Origin: Actinoplanes ianthinogenes
Lineage (GTDB): Bacteria > Actinomycetota > Actinomycetes > Mycobacteriales > Micromonosporaceae
Direction: 5' to 3'
NCBI RefSeq assembly: GCF_018324205.1
Contig: NZ_AP023356.1
Span: 8,128,501-8,192,500, forward strand
Length of the DNA stretch: 64,000 nt
Part shown: positions 51,065 to 60,407 of the stretch, piece after piece
Layout: each line of letters begins with the position of its first letter
Position numbering within the stretch: the first letter of the stretch is position 1
Position numbers and translations under genes: made by a program
Notes under the pieces: generated by a model
What the model was told of the DNA's origin: nothing
The model's input: only the letters and a program-made list of their open reading frames with translations
The model's database searches: none

Positions 51065-54000
51065 TCACGACGCGGTCGGATCCGGGTCGGCCTCCCGGAG
51101 GTCGGGGGTCGTGGGGCCGCCGTTGGTGGGGCGGTCACCGCCCGGAGCGCCGGTGGCCGGGCCGTTGTTGGCGGGGCGTGCGCGGTTCGGGTCGGGGAAG
51201 TGGTCGGCCAGGGTGGCGGGGCGACGGGTGGTCGCCGGGGGTTCGCCCGCGTTCAGCCAGTCGCTGAGGCTCTGCGGTCGCGGTCCGGCGGAGCTGACCG
51301 GGCGGTTGTCGCCGATCGGGAGGTCGCCGAGGCTCTGCGGTCGCGGTCCCGCCGAACCGGCCGGCCGGTTGTTGTGCGGGGTGATCTGGTGGTTCTCGCC
51401 GGTCACCCAGTCGTCGAGACTCTGGGGGCGGGGCTGGGCGGGGTTGCCGTGCAGCCATTCGTCGAGCGTCTGCGGTCGCCGGCCCGGCGCGGAACTCACC
51501 GGGACCGAGCTGATCGGGGCCACGTCGTCGAGTGTCTGTGGTCGTCGTCCTGCCGCGGAACTCTCCGGGGCCGGGCTGGTAGGGGCCACGTCGTCGAGTG
51601 TCTGTGGTCGTCGTGCTGGCGCGGGGCTCTCCGGGGCCGGGCTGGTAGGGGCCACGTCGTCGAGTGTCTGTGGTCGTCGTGCTGGCGCGGGGCTCTCCGG
51701 GGCCGGGCTGGTAGGGGCCACGTCGTCGAGTGTCTGTGGTCGTCGTTCTGGCACGGAACTCACCGGGACCGAGCTGATCGGGGCCACGTCGTCGAGCGTG
51801 TGTGGTCGACGTCCTGCCGCGGGGCTCACCGGGGCGGAGCTGTCCGGGGCCACGCCGTTGAGCGTCAGCGGCCGGTGTCCGTGGTGGGACGCACCAGACG
51901 GCTGTTCCGCAGGCGTGGCCGGTTCGGCCTTCTCGTCCGCGTCTTCCGCAGCCGCGGCTGGTTCGGCGGCCGACTCTTCCGCAGCGCCGGCCGGTGGCTG
52001 GTCGCCGATGGAGATTTCTGTCGCGATGGTCGCTTCGTCTGCCGGTGTGGTTGCCGATTCCGGGTCAGCGTGACGTTCGGTGCCCTCCGCGCGGACGGAG
52101 GAGCCGGCCGGGATAGCGGCTGGTTCCTGGTCAGTGCTGGGTGCGGTGGCCGCCTCTTCCCCGCCAGCGGCTGGTCCCTGGTCGGTGGTGTATGCGGTGG
52201 GCGGCTGTTCCGCGTTGGCGGGCGGGGTGGCCGGTGTGGCGGCTGGTCCCTGGTTGGTGGTGTATGCGGTGGGCGGCTGTTCCGCGTTGGCGGGCGAGGT
52301 GGCCGCGGTGGCGGCTGGCTCCTGGTCGGTGGCGGATGCGGTGGCCGCCTCATCCATGACGGCAGGGGCGCGCTCTTCAGCGGCTGGTTTCTCGGCGGCC
52401 GGGTCAGCGGCAGTGGCGATGTCGGCCATCGGCGCGGGAGCGGCGTCCGGCGCAGGCGGTGCCTTTTCCGCGGCGGAGACTGCGAGTTCGTCGACTGGCT
52501 TGCTGACGGCATCCTCGGGTGTCGGCGCAGCCGACGCAGGGGTGCTCGGCCCCGTGGTGGTGGGTTCCGTGGTGGTCGGTCCCGTGGTGGCTGGTTCCGT
52601 GGTGGTCGGTCCCGCGGTAGCTGGTTCGGCGGTGGCTGGTTCCGTGGTGGTCGGTCCAGGGGTGCTCGGTCCCGCGGTAACTGGTTCCGCGGTGTTCGGT
52701 TCCGTGGTGGCCGGTCCAGGGGCGGTCGGTCCCGCAGTAACTGGTTCCGCGGTGGCTGGTTCGGCGGTGGCTGGCTCCGTGGCTTCGGCGGAGTTGGCGG
52801 CCTCCTCGGTGAGCACCGGCTCGATGCGGCGTCGGGGCGGAGTGGGGAAGTCGCCCAAGGTCGCCGGGCGGTTCTGGCGGTCGGCGGTCAGGTCCGGTTC
52901 GGGGGCGCGATCCCGGCCCGCAGGGGCCGGGGGCTTGGCGCCGAGCCAGTCGTCCAGAGTCTGCGGGCGACGAGGGGTCGGCCGCTCAGCGGTTCCGGAT
53001 TTCGGCGTCCAGGCGGAGAAGGCCGAATCCGCCGGGGTGGTCGCCTCTGCCGAGACGGTTGGCACCGGGTCCACGGCGGTCGTCGGCTCGGGTTCGGTGG
53101 TCGGTTCGGATTCCGTGGCCACCTCCGCGGCGGCCGACCCTGTGGTGGGGAGGATCGTGGTCGGTCCGGTCAGCCAGGGGAAGTCGGAGACCGCGGTGTC
53201 GCTGGGTGCGTCGGTGGTGCCGACGATCCCAGCGATGCGGGGGTCGGACATCCAGGTGAACGCGTCGGCCACGGCCGCCGGAATGGCACTGACCGGTGCG
53301 GCACCCGTGAGCTCAACTTTGTCTTCCGAAGCTGCGGACCGCTCGTCGTGGACCGCGGGCACGGCCCCGGTGCTGATATCGGCGTTCCGGTCCGCCTCGG
53401 CAACGACGGTGGGCTCGGCGTCGTCGGGCGAGGGCTTAGTGTCGATATCGGCGTTCGGGCCCGCTCCGGCAACGACCGTGACTGTTGGCTTGGCGATCTC
53501 AGCCACGGGGATTGTGTCGTGCGCGCGTTCGGCCGCAGGGCTGGCTTCGGGGGCGATGCGAGGCTTCGCGGAATCGACGACTTCCGCGCCGGCGGCCAAG
53601 GTTGCCTCGACCTGGGCCCAGAGCGCGTCGCTGTCGAGGGGCTCGGACGGCTTCGCGTCGGAGGTCGGCGCTTCCTCGGCAGGGAGTCCCCGGTCCGGCT
53701 CGGGTTCTTGCTCAGTAGGTGTCGCGATCTGCGAACGAATCAGAGCCGCGATCGGAGGATCGGCGTCGTCGGCATCGGCGACGGCCTTGGTCGCCTCGGT
53801 CTCCGGGTTCTCCGCGACGGGCTCGATCGCCCCGACCTCGGGGGTCTCCGCGGTGGGCTTGGCGGCCTCGGCGTTGGCGGTGTCCGTGGTGGGCTCGGTC
53901 GCCTTGACGTTGGCGGTGTCCGCGACGGGCCCGATCGCCTGGGCGTTGGCGGTGTGCGTGACGGGTTCGGCCGCCTCGGCCTTCGCGGTGTCCGCGACGG

Positions 54001-57000
54001 GCTCGACCGACCTGACCGGCGCTGCCTCGCTGGGCCGCCCAGTTTCCGTGACCGATTCGAGGTTGGCTCGGTCGTTGAGGGACTCGGCGTCCCCGGCCGG
54101 CGAGACGGTTATTTCCGTCAAGTCGGATTTGTTGGGCTGGGTCGCCTCGGGCAACGAATCGGCCGGGTCGGTGATGGCCGGAGAGGCGCTGGTCGGTACT
54201 GACGCCTGAGTGACTTCGGATCGCTCGGAGCGGAGGTCGCCGGAGATGATCGGGAGGATCTGGGTCTGGTCCGCGGTGTTGTCGGGGTCTGTTGTCGCCC
54301 GCTTGGCGGCGGCCGGGGATGGACCGGAAACGATCGCTGAGGGTTCAAAACGTCGGTCGTCGGCATCGATCTCAGCGGCTGCGTCGCCGTCCGAGGACTT
54401 GACGGAACCGGAAACGCCGGCCGATGAGGACTCGACGGAAGCTCCGGCAGAGGGTGGCTCGGAGGAGTCACCCGAGGCGGATCCGACCGCAGACTCGGCT
54501 GAGGTGAGGTTGGCAGCAGAGAAGTCCGCGGAGGATTCGGCCGCCGGGAATTCGTCGGAGGAATCCGACGGGGACGAGCCACCCACGGACGACGACGCAG
54601 CGAAGGATCCGGGCGAGGACGAGCCGGCGGCGGACTCAAGCCGGGACGAGTCAGCGGCGGACTCGAGCGCCGATGACTCGGCGGAGGATTCGGTCGCGAG
54701 GGAGCCGGCGGCGTATTCGGATCGGGGTGACTCGGCGGAGGATCCGGCCGCGGGAGAGTCACCGGCGGTTTCGGATGGGGACGGGTCGTCGGTGGGGGAT
54801 AGGGACGGCGACTCGGGGTCGGTTCCGGTCGTGGGAGAGTCGGCGGCGGTGTCGGATGGGGACGGGTCGTCGGTGGGGGATAGGGACGGCGACTCGGGGT
54901 CGGTTCCGGTCGTGGGAGAGTCGGCGGCGGTGTCGGATGGGGACGAGTGGTCGGTGGGGGATAGGGACGGCGATTCGGGGTCGGATTCGGTCGTGGGAGA
55001 GTCGGCGGCGGTGTCGGATGGGGACGAGTCGTCGGTGGGGGAGAGGGAGGACGACTCAGGGGCGGCGTCGGCGGTGGATTCGGATGGGGACGATTCGGCG
55101 GTGGAAGGGTCGTCCGCGGATTCGGACGACGAGTCGGCGGACGAATCGGTGAGGGAGTCCTCGTTCCAGACGATGATGGAGGTTTCGTCAGGGGCGGCGA
55201 CCAGCGACTCCTCCACCGGCTTGATGATCGGCAGCACGGTGGTGTCGGCGTTCGAACCCGCCAGCGCCGCCGACCTGTGCGCCGCCACGGCCGCATAGTC
55301 CAGGATCTCGGTCTGGGCTTCGGCGGCTGAGGGCGTACCGGAAAGCGGCGGAAGCGGACCGGATGTGGGCAGCGGATCCGTGTGCTCGGCGAGCCCCGCC
55401 TTTTCCTGGAGGCGCCGCAGCGGCCCGGGCGCCCACCATGCCGCGTCCCCGAGCAGCGCCAGCGTCGCCGGGACCAGCAGCATCCGGACCACGGTCGCAT
55501 CCAGCACCAGCGCGACGATCATGCCGACGCCGATGAAGCGCATCGTGCTGATCGCGGACAGGGCGAAGGCGCCGGTGACCACGATGAGCAGCAGCGCGGC
55601 GGCGCTGATCACGCGGCCGGTGCTGGTCAGGCCGGTGCTGACCGCCTCCTTGGTGGCGGCGCCGCGGGCGCGGGCCTCGACCATCCGGGACAGCAGGAAC
55701 ACCTCGTAGTCGGTGGAGAGGCCGAAGACGACGGCGGCCATCAGCACGACGATCCCGGCTTCCAGGGGCGCCGGGGTCACCGACAACCATCCCGCGCCGT
55801 GGCCCTGCTGGAACAGCCAGACGAGCACGCCGAAGGTGGCGCTCAGGCTCAGCGCGCTCATGATCACCGCCTTGATCGGCAGCAGGACCGAGCCGAAGGC
55901 GAGGAACATCAGCAGCAGGGTCGCCCCGGCCAGCAGGCCGATCATCAGCGGCAGCTGGTCGGCGATCGCGTCCAGGCTGTCGACGTTGCGGGCGGTGACG
56001 CCGCCGACCAGGATCTCGCCGCCGGCCGGGGCGGGCAGCGCGCGGATCGCGTCGACCACCTGCCTGGCCTCGGCGCTGAACGAGTCGGTGCTGGTCAGCG
56101 CCGCGTTGAAGACCGTGACGCCGGTCGCCGAGCCGGCCGGGTCGACCGAGGCCACCCCGGGAATCTTGGTGATCTCGGTGGCGAGATCGCGCGCCGAGGA
56201 GGCGGGGCCGCGCACCACCACCTGGACGCCGTCGCTGCTGAACTGCGGGTACGACGTCTTGAGCGTCTCCACCGCGACCCGGGCCGGGTCACCGGCGGGC
56301 AGTACGCGCTCGTCGTTCTCGCCGAACCGGACGTCCTTGACCGGCAGGGCGAGCACGATCAGCCCGGCGAGGATCGGGATCGCCACCAGGATCGGGCGGC
56401 GCAGCACGAACGCGGCCAGCCCGCGCCAGCCGCGGCCCGGCTGGGCGGCCCGGAACGGCAGCCGGATGGGCAGCTTGTCGACGCGCGGGCCGAGGATCGC
56501 CAGGATCGCCGGGAGCAGCGTGAGCGAGAGCAGCATGGCGAGGAAGACGGCGGCGAGCCCGCCGTAGGCGAGCGACTTGAGGAAGCCCTGCGGGAAGAGC
56601 AGGAGGGTGGCGAGCGCGGTCATCAGCAGCGTCGCGGAGAAGACGACGGTACGCCCGGCCGTGGCCACCGTCCGCCGCACCGCCTCCGCCGGATCGTGCC
56701 CGGCGGCCTGCTCCTCCCGGAACCGCCCGACCATGAACAGCCCGTAGTCGATCGCCATGCCGAGCCCGAGCAGGCTGGCCACGTTCACCGCGAACGAGTT
56801 CACCTCGGTGCCGAGCGCGATCGCGTGCAGCACGCCCAGCGAGCCGAGCACCGCCGCGCCACCGACCAGCACCGGCAGCGACGCCGCGACCAGCGAGCCG
56901 AAGATGAACAGCAGCAGGATCAGCACCACCGGCATCGAGATCAGCTCGGCGAACCCGAGGTCGTCGGTGGAGCGCTGGTTGGAGGCGTGGGTGAGCGGGA

Positions 57001-57481
57001 TGCTGCCGGCCAGCTGCACGGTGGCGCCGTCGACGGCGAAACGGTCCTCGATCGCGGCGTACGCGTCGGTCTTCGCCGCCGGGTCGTCCCCGGCCAGGGT
57101 GATCACCGCGACCGCGCTGGACTTGTCCTCGGCGGCGTACGCCGGATTCTTCTTGTCCCAGTACGACGCACTCGCGGTCACCGCGTCCGCGGGCAGCGAC
57201 GACAGCCGCTCCTTGATCCGCTTGGTGAGCGCGGCGTCGGTGATCGGGGTGCCCCGCACCGGGGTGTAGATGGCGATGACGTCGCCGCCCTGCCCGCCGA
57301 TCGCCTGGGCGACCACGTCGGCGGCCCGGCCCGACTCGCTCGTGGGATCGGCGTAGCCACCCTCGGTGAGCTGCCCGAAAACGCCCATGCCCCAGAGCCC
57401 GGCGCCAAGAACCGCCACGAGCGTGGCGACCAGCACCGGCCAGCGGAGGCGGGCGACCCGCGATCCCCAGCCCGCGAACAC
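51065..57481 (-). CDS. MMPL-family transporter with a very long repetitive C-terminal tail
   Basis: Protein of about 2138 aa. Residues 1-700 are an RND/MMPL transporter with two sets of membrane helices (WPVLVATLVAVLGAGLWGMG, LGLGMAIDYGLFMVGRFREE, VFGLSTDYEVFLLSRMVEAR; the DYGLF and DYEVF motifs are the proton-relay regions). Residues 700-2138 are predicted disordered: Ser/Asp/Pro repeats, a Thr-Glu-Pro-Ala tract and 13 copies of a RPQTLDDW/V-like motif. GTG 57481 was chosen for the AAAGGGGA just upstream; GTG 57517 is an alternative. No frameshift was seen across the tail, so the fusion looks genuine. Confidence 0.88.
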   Translation of the reverse strand: MFAGWGSRVARLRWPVLVATLVAVLGAGLWGMGVFGQLTEGGYADPTSESGRAADVVAQAIGGQGGDVIAIYTPVRGTPITDAALTKRIKERLSSLPADAVTASASYWDKKNPAYAAEDKSSAVAVITLAGDDPAAKTDAYAAIEDRFAVDGATVQLAGSIPLTHASNQRSTDDLGFAELISMPVVLILLLFIFGSLVAASLPVLVGGAAVLGSLGVLHAIALGTEVNSFAVNVASLLGLGMAIDYGLFMVGRFREEQAAGHDPAEAVRRTVATAGRTVVFSATLLMTALATLLLFPQGFLKSLAYGGLAAVFLAMLLSLTLLPAILAILGPRVDKLPIRLPFRAAQPGRGWRGLAAFVLRRPILVAIPILAGLIVLALPVKDVRFGENDERVLPAGDPARVAVETLKTSYPQFSSDGVQVVVRGPASSARDLATEITKIPGVASVDPAGSATGVTVFNAALTSTDSFSAEARQVVDAIRALPAPAGGEILVGGVTARNVDSLDAIADQLPLMIGLLAGATLLLMFLAFGSVLLPIKAVIMSALSLSATFGVLVWLFQQGHGAGWLSVTPAPLEAGIVVLMAAVVFGLSTDYEVFLLSRMVEARARGAATKEAVSTGLTSTGRVISAAALLLIVVTGAFALSAISTMRFIGVGMIVALVLDATVVRMLLVPATLALLGDAAWWAPGPLRRLQEKAGLAEHTDPLPTSGPLPPLSGTPSAAEAQTEILDYAAVAAHRSAALAGSNADTTVLPIIKPVEESLVAAPDETSIIVWNEDSLTDSSADSSSESADDPSTAESSPSESTADAAPESSSLSPTDDSSPSDTAADSPTTESDPESPSLSPTDHSSPSDTAADSPTTGTDPESPSLSPTDDPSPSDTAADSPTTGTDPESPSLSPTDDPSPSETAGDSPAAGSSAESPRSEYAAGSLATESSAESSALESAADSSRLESAAGSSSPGSFAASSSVGGSSPSDSSDEFPAAESSADFSAANLTSAESAVGSASGDSSEPPSAGASVESSSAGVSGSVKSSDGDAAAEIDADDRRFEPSAIVSGPSPAAAKRATTDPDNTADQTQILPIISGDLRSERSEVTQASVPTSASPAITDPADSLPEATQPNKSDLTEITVSPAGDAESLNDRANLESVTETGRPSEAAPVRSVEPVADTAKAEAAEPVTHTANAQAIGPVADTANVKATEPTTDTANAEAAKPTAETPEVGAIEPVAENPETEATKAVADADDADPPIAALIRSQIATPTEQEPEPDRGLPAEEAPTSDAKPSEPLDSDALWAQVEATLAAGAEVVDSAKPRIAPEASPAAERAHDTIPVAEIAKPTVTVVAGAGPNADIDTKPSPDDAEPTVVAEADRNADISTGAVPAVHDERSAASEDKVELTGAAPVSAIPAAVADAFTWMSDPRIAGIVGTTDAPSDTAVSDFPWLTGPTTILPTTGSAAAEVATESEPTTEPEPTTAVDPVPTVSAEATTPADSAFSAWTPKSGTAERPTPRRPQTLDDWLGAKPPAPAGRDRAPEPDLTADRQNRPATLGDFPTPPRRRIEPVLTEEAANSAEATEPATAEPATAEPVTAGPTAPGPATTEPNTAEPVTAGPSTPGPTTTEPATAEPATAGPTTTEPATTGPTTTEPTTTGPSTPASAAPTPEDAVSKPVDELAVSAAEKAPPAPDAAPAPMADIATAADPAAEKPAAEERAPAVMDEAATASATDQEPAATAATSPANAEQPPTAYTTNQGPAATPATPPANAEQPPTAYTTDQGPAAGGEEAATAPSTDQEPAAIPAGSSVRAEGTERHADPESATTPADEATIATEISIGDQPPAGAAEESAAEPAAAAEDADEKAEPATPAEQPSGASHHGHRPLTLNGVAPDSSAPVSPAAGRRPHTLDDVAPISSVPVSSVPERRPQTLDDVAPTSPAPESPAPARRPQTLDDVAPTSPAPESPAPARRPQTLDDVAPTSPAPESSAAGRRPQTLDDVAPISSVPVSSAPGRRPQTLDEWLHGNPAQPRPQSLDDWVTGENHQITPHNNRPAGSAGPRPQSLGDLPIGDNRPVSSAGPRPQSLSDWLNAGEPPATTRRPATLADHFPDPNRARPANNGPATGAPGGDRPTNGGPTTPDLREADPDPTAS
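51450..51865 (-). repeat. 66-bp coding repeats (22-residue units)
   Basis: Seven units in exact 66-bp register (51456, 51522, 51588, 51654, 51720, 51786, 51852) inside the MMPL gene. Each encodes RRPQTLDDVAP plus a Ser/Pro/Ala spacer. The three central units are nearly identical, which suggests recent slippage or recombination. Confidence 0.9.
54760..55060 (-). repeat. 81-bp coding repeats (27-residue units)
   Basis: Four units in exact 81-bp register (54781, 54862, 54943, 55024) in the same gene, encoding variants of SPSDTAADSPTTGTDPESPS. The first two are almost identical at DNA level. Confidence 0.88.
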
Positions 57482-57526
57482 CCTGTTCCCCTTTCCCGGC
57501 ACCGGCCGGTTAGTCACCAAAAATGC

Positions 57527-58375
57527 TTAAAAAAGAGTCGCTGCCTGGAGGGCGACCCCGCCGCAGTCCGCGTCGAACGACTCGTCCGTGATCCACTCGA
57601 TGGAGAGCTTGCCGGGCTTGGTGGCCTGGTAACCGATGGTGTACTTGGCGGTCTGCAGGGAACGTCCGCGCTGGACCATCTCCGAGGTGACCGTCTCGCC
57701 GCCGCTGGACAGCTTGAGTTTCAGCCGACCCCGGGCGCCGGACACGCCCAGGTAGAGCCGCAGCCGCATCGGGTTCGTGGTGGCCGGCGCGGAGAGCGTG
57801 AACCCGTTGCCCTCCCCGCAGGTACGCACCCCGCTGGTCGTCCCGCTGTTGCGGGGCTCCGGCGTCCCGCCGCTCCACCGGAACCGCTGCGGGCTGAGCG
57901 TGTGCCGCTCGCGGGGCGCGTCCGGAGTGCCCTCCAGGATCGCGAACCCGCCCTTGGCGCTGCGTTCCAGCGAGTAGGTGCCCGCCTCACCCCAGTGCAC
58001 CCAGTCGATCGTGCCTTCGTCGGCGAGGTCGACGGTGTCCGGCACCTCGCCCTCCTCCACCACGATCGAGTTGACCGGGTCCGGGCTGGTCGAGATCGAC
58101 GGGCTGGGCAGCGGGATCGGCAGCTGCTCCAGCGGGGGGTCGGTCACCTCGGCGACCGCCGGTGCGGGGCGCGCCGGGCCGTCCGAACGGCTGGCGCGCA
58201 CGACCAGGCCGACGGCGACCACGACGAGCACGCCGACCAGGATCACCACGGCCGGGCCGAGGTGATCCCGCCAGCGAGGTTCGCCGGGTTCCAGCAGCAC
58301 ATTCGGCACCGGGGGGCGTCGACGGCGCAACGGTTCTCCAGACTTTCGTTCGGGGAGGCGCTGAAACGATCTCAT
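57527..58375 (-). CDS. Single-pass membrane protein, extracellular beta-domain, unknown
   Basis: Protein of about 282 aa: a basic cytosolic N-terminus, one membrane helix (VVILVGVLVVVAVGLVV, about residues 42-58), a Pro/Ser linker, then an extracellular domain of about 175 residues beginning VPDTVDLADEGTIDWVHWGE. Two cysteines (VRTCGEG and DADCGG) may pair. The end KLSIEWITDESFDADCGG looks like a carbohydrate-binding beta-sandwich, but no family is recognised. It lies 45 bp upstream of the MMPL gene on the same strand and may act with it. The start is uncertain. Confidence 0.7.
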   Translation of the reverse strand: MRSFQRLPERKSGEPLRRRRPPVPNVLLEPGEPRWRDHLGPAVVILVGVLVVVAVGLVVRASRSDGPARPAPAVAEVTDPPLEQLPIPLPSPSISTSPDPVNSIVVEEGEVPDTVDLADEGTIDWVHWGEAGTYSLERSAKGGFAILEGTPDAPRERHTLSPQRFRWSGGTPEPRNSGTTSGVRTCGEGNGFTLSAPATTNPMRLRLYLGVSGARGRLKLKLSSGGETVTSEMVQRGRSLQTAKYTIGYQATKPGKLSIEWITDESFDADCGGVALQAATLF

Positions 58376-58526
58376 CTTCCCCCCGGCGGGTGAAGGGCGG
58401 GATCGGGTACGGCCCGTACGGTTGATCATCCGCATCGGCGATTCGGCGGAGGTTCTTCGCGGCATTGGTACCGGCTGCGAGTACGGTGTCCGGAGTTTCC
58501 GTTCTGATCACCAGAGGAGCTTGCGG

Positions 58527-59102
58527 ATGACTGACCGGACCGTGGCGGCGAACAAGCGCCGTACCCAGGCCATCGCGGGTGGGGTGGCCGGCGCGCTCGT
58601 GTTCGTGGTGCTGGCCGTCATCTTCTTCGTGGTGCGCAACGGCGACGACGACAAGCAGGAGACGGCGTCCGCGCCCGCGGCGACGGCCGCCGCGCCGGAG
58701 CCCGCCACAAGCTCGGCGCCGGCCGCGGGCAGTGGTGCCGCCGCCTCCCTGTCGCCCGACCTGTCCAAGGAACCGGAGATCAAGCCGGGCACCGGCGGCC
58801 CGCTGACCAAACTGGTGATCACCCCGCTCGTGCCGGGCACCGGCCCGGTGGTCAAATCCGGTCAGACGGTGACCTTCAACTACAAGCTGATCCCCTACAA
58901 GGGCGGCGCCGTGATGGACTCCTCGTGGAGCCGCCACCAGCCGTTCACCTCGGTGATCGGGGCCGGCCAGCTGATCGCCGGCTGGGACCAGGGCATCCCG
59001 GGGCAGAAGGTGGGCAGCCGGATCCAGATGGACATCCCGGCCGCCCTCGCCTACAAGGATCAGGATCTCCGCTTCATCGTGGACATCCTGGACGCGCAGT
59101 AA
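58527..59102 (+). CDS. Membrane-anchored FKBP-type peptidyl-prolyl isomerase
   Basis: Protein of 191 aa. A membrane helix (AIAGGVAGALVFVVLAVIFF, about residues 14-33) and a 40-residue Ala/Ser/Pro linker precede an FKBP domain (about 90-191): VKSGQTVTFNYKLIPYKGG, SVIGAGQLIAGWDQGIPGQ and SRIQMDIPAALAYKD. The binding-pocket residues Tyr, Phe, Val-Ile and Trp are recognisable. It probably folds exported proteins. AGAGGAGC lies upstream of ATG 58527. Confidence 0.88.
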   Translation: MTDRTVAANKRRTQAIAGGVAGALVFVVLAVIFFVVRNGDDDKQETASAPAATAAAPEPATSSAPAAGSGAAASLSPDLSKEPEIKPGTGGPLTKLVITPLVPGTGPVVKSGQTVTFNYKLIPYKGGAVMDSSWSRHQPFTSVIGAGQLIAGWDQGIPGQKVGSRIQMDIPAALAYKDQDLRFIVDILDAQ

Positions 59103-59108
59103 TCGTCG

Positions 59109-59918
59109 CTACAGTTCCGCGACGACGATGTCGAGCCGGCGGGGTCGCCCCGCCGGCTCCGGCGTCTCCTCGACCGTGAAGCCCAGGTCCCGCATCGCGA
59201 TGATCAGCTCGTCCACCGACTCCGGCGACGCGCTCTCGGCCGCGAGCGCGCGCACCAGCCGCCCCTTGGTCGCCTTGTTGAAGTGGCTCACCACGGACCG
59301 TTTCGCCACCCCGCCGACCACCCGCTCGTGCAGCACCCGCAGTGCCGCGACGCGCCCCGCGACCTCGGCCGGCGGCGCCCACATCGCGGCGTAGGCGCCG
59401 GACCGCAGGTCGAGCACGGGTCCGCCGGCCGCCGCGCGATCGAGGGCCGTCCGCAAATTCTTCTTCCAGTACGCCGTGAGCCCGCCCACCGGAGCCGGCA
59501 GCGTGACGCCGACCGAGCAGCGATACGCCGGGATCCGGTCACCGAGGCGCACCACGCCCCACAGCCCGGAGAACACCACCGCGGTCTCGAACAGCCACTT
59601 GCGCGCCGGCTCGTCCAGCGTGCCGGCGTCGAGCGCCTCGTAGAGCACCCCGGTGTACACCTCGGCGGCCGGTGCCGCGGGCGCCGTCGGCAGCTCCGCG
59701 TTCCGCGCCAGCTCGCCCCGCTGCCCCTCGCTGAGCCCGAGCACGCTCAGCGAGTCGGCCACCGACCGCGCGCTGGTCCGCTTGCAGAGCGCCACCAGCC
59801 TGCTCTGCACCCGGCTGCGGGCGGTGCCCAGCTCGGGCAGCCAGAGGCCGGCGTGGTCGACCGGGTCCCCGGTGGTGGCCGGAGTCTTCCCCTCGGAGGG
59901 CGGCAACAGGATCAGCAC
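59109..59918 (-). CDS. yaaA: YaaA-family peroxide-stress protein
   Basis: Protein of 269 aa in the UPF0246/YaaA family, whose E. coli member limits intracellular iron under peroxide stress and binds DNA. The conserved start LILLPPSEGKTP, AGLWLPEL, the block AVVFSGLWGVVRLGDRIPAY and the end VSHFNKATKGRLVRAL fit the family. GTG 59918 lies 6 nt after TAGTGT (leaderless). It is convergent with the FKBP gene, 6 bp apart. No other stress genes are adjacent. Confidence 0.88.
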   Translation of the reverse strand: MLILLPPSEGKTPATTGDPVDHAGLWLPELGTARSRVQSRLVALCKRTSARSVADSLSVLGLSEGQRGELARNAELPTAPAAPAAEVYTGVLYEALDAGTLDEPARKWLFETAVVFSGLWGVVRLGDRIPAYRCSVGVTLPAPVGGLTAYWKKNLRTALDRAAAGGPVLDLRSGAYAAMWAPPAEVAGRVAALRVLHERVVGGVAKRSVVSHFNKATKGRLVRALAAESASPESVDELIIAMRDLGFTVEETPEPAGRPRRLDIVVAEL

Positions 59919-59927
59919 GCCGCGACA

Positions 59928-60326
59928 CTAGGGCATCGGGCGCGGTCTCATGTCGTCGGCGTGGCCGTTCAGGGCGTCGTCGACCGTCGCGTACACGCCG
60001 AGGCGACCGGCCAGCCCGAGCGTGTCGAGCAGGCGTTCCAGGAACTCGCCGGGACAGGCGAGCCGCAGCCAGCCGCCGGCGGCCCGGGCGCGGTTGTAGC
60101 CGACCACGAACGTGCTGAGCCCGATCGAGTCGCAGAACTCGACGCCGGCCAGGTCGATCACGATCCGCGGACGCGGGAGGGCGAGCACCTCGTCCAGCCG
60201 TTCGGCCAGCTCGGGAGCACTGTCCAGATCGAGATTGCCACGGACCTCCACGACGACGGCGCCGGCCCGGTGGACAAGCGAGACATCCATGCCCGGTGCT
60301 GTGCCCAGAAAGCGCTCCGCACTCAC
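59928..60326 (-). CDS. STAS-domain protein (anti-anti-sigma type)
   Basis: Protein of about 132 aa. GAVVVEVRGNLDLDSAPELAERL is the N-terminal half and VIDLAGVEFCDSIGLSTFVV carries the phosphorylatable Ser in the CDSIG position. It is a single STAS domain and probably regulates a partner anti-sigma factor that is not in the window. GTG 60326 is the best start (others: TTG 60347, which lies in an operator, and ATG 60290). Its promoter region holds the first of two operator palindromes shared with the divergent HTH operon. Confidence 0.82.
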   Translation of the reverse strand: MSAERFLGTAPGMDVSLVHRAGAVVVEVRGNLDLDSAPELAERLDEVLALPRPRIVIDLAGVEFCDSIGLSTFVVGYNRARAAGGWLRLACPGEFLERLLDTLGLAGRLGVYATVDDALNGHADDMRPRPMP

Positions 60327-60341
60327 CTGCGCCGTGTTCGA

Positions 60342-60395
60342 TGTCAAAGAAGTTTGACACGAGTGCTACCTTCGGGATGTCAAACATTTTTGACT
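60342..60395. promoter_or_regulatory. Pair of operators TGTCAAA-N4-TTTGACA
   Basis: Palindrome 1 (60342-60359) is perfect; palindrome 2 (60378-60395) has one mismatch at its last base. Centres are 36 bp apart. The arms create TTGACA-like -35 boxes facing both ways. The pair lies between the STAS gene and the membrane-protein/HTH operon. It is likely bound by the HTH protein of that operon (inference). Confidence 0.75.
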
Positions 60396-60407
60396 TGGGG
60401 AGGGATC

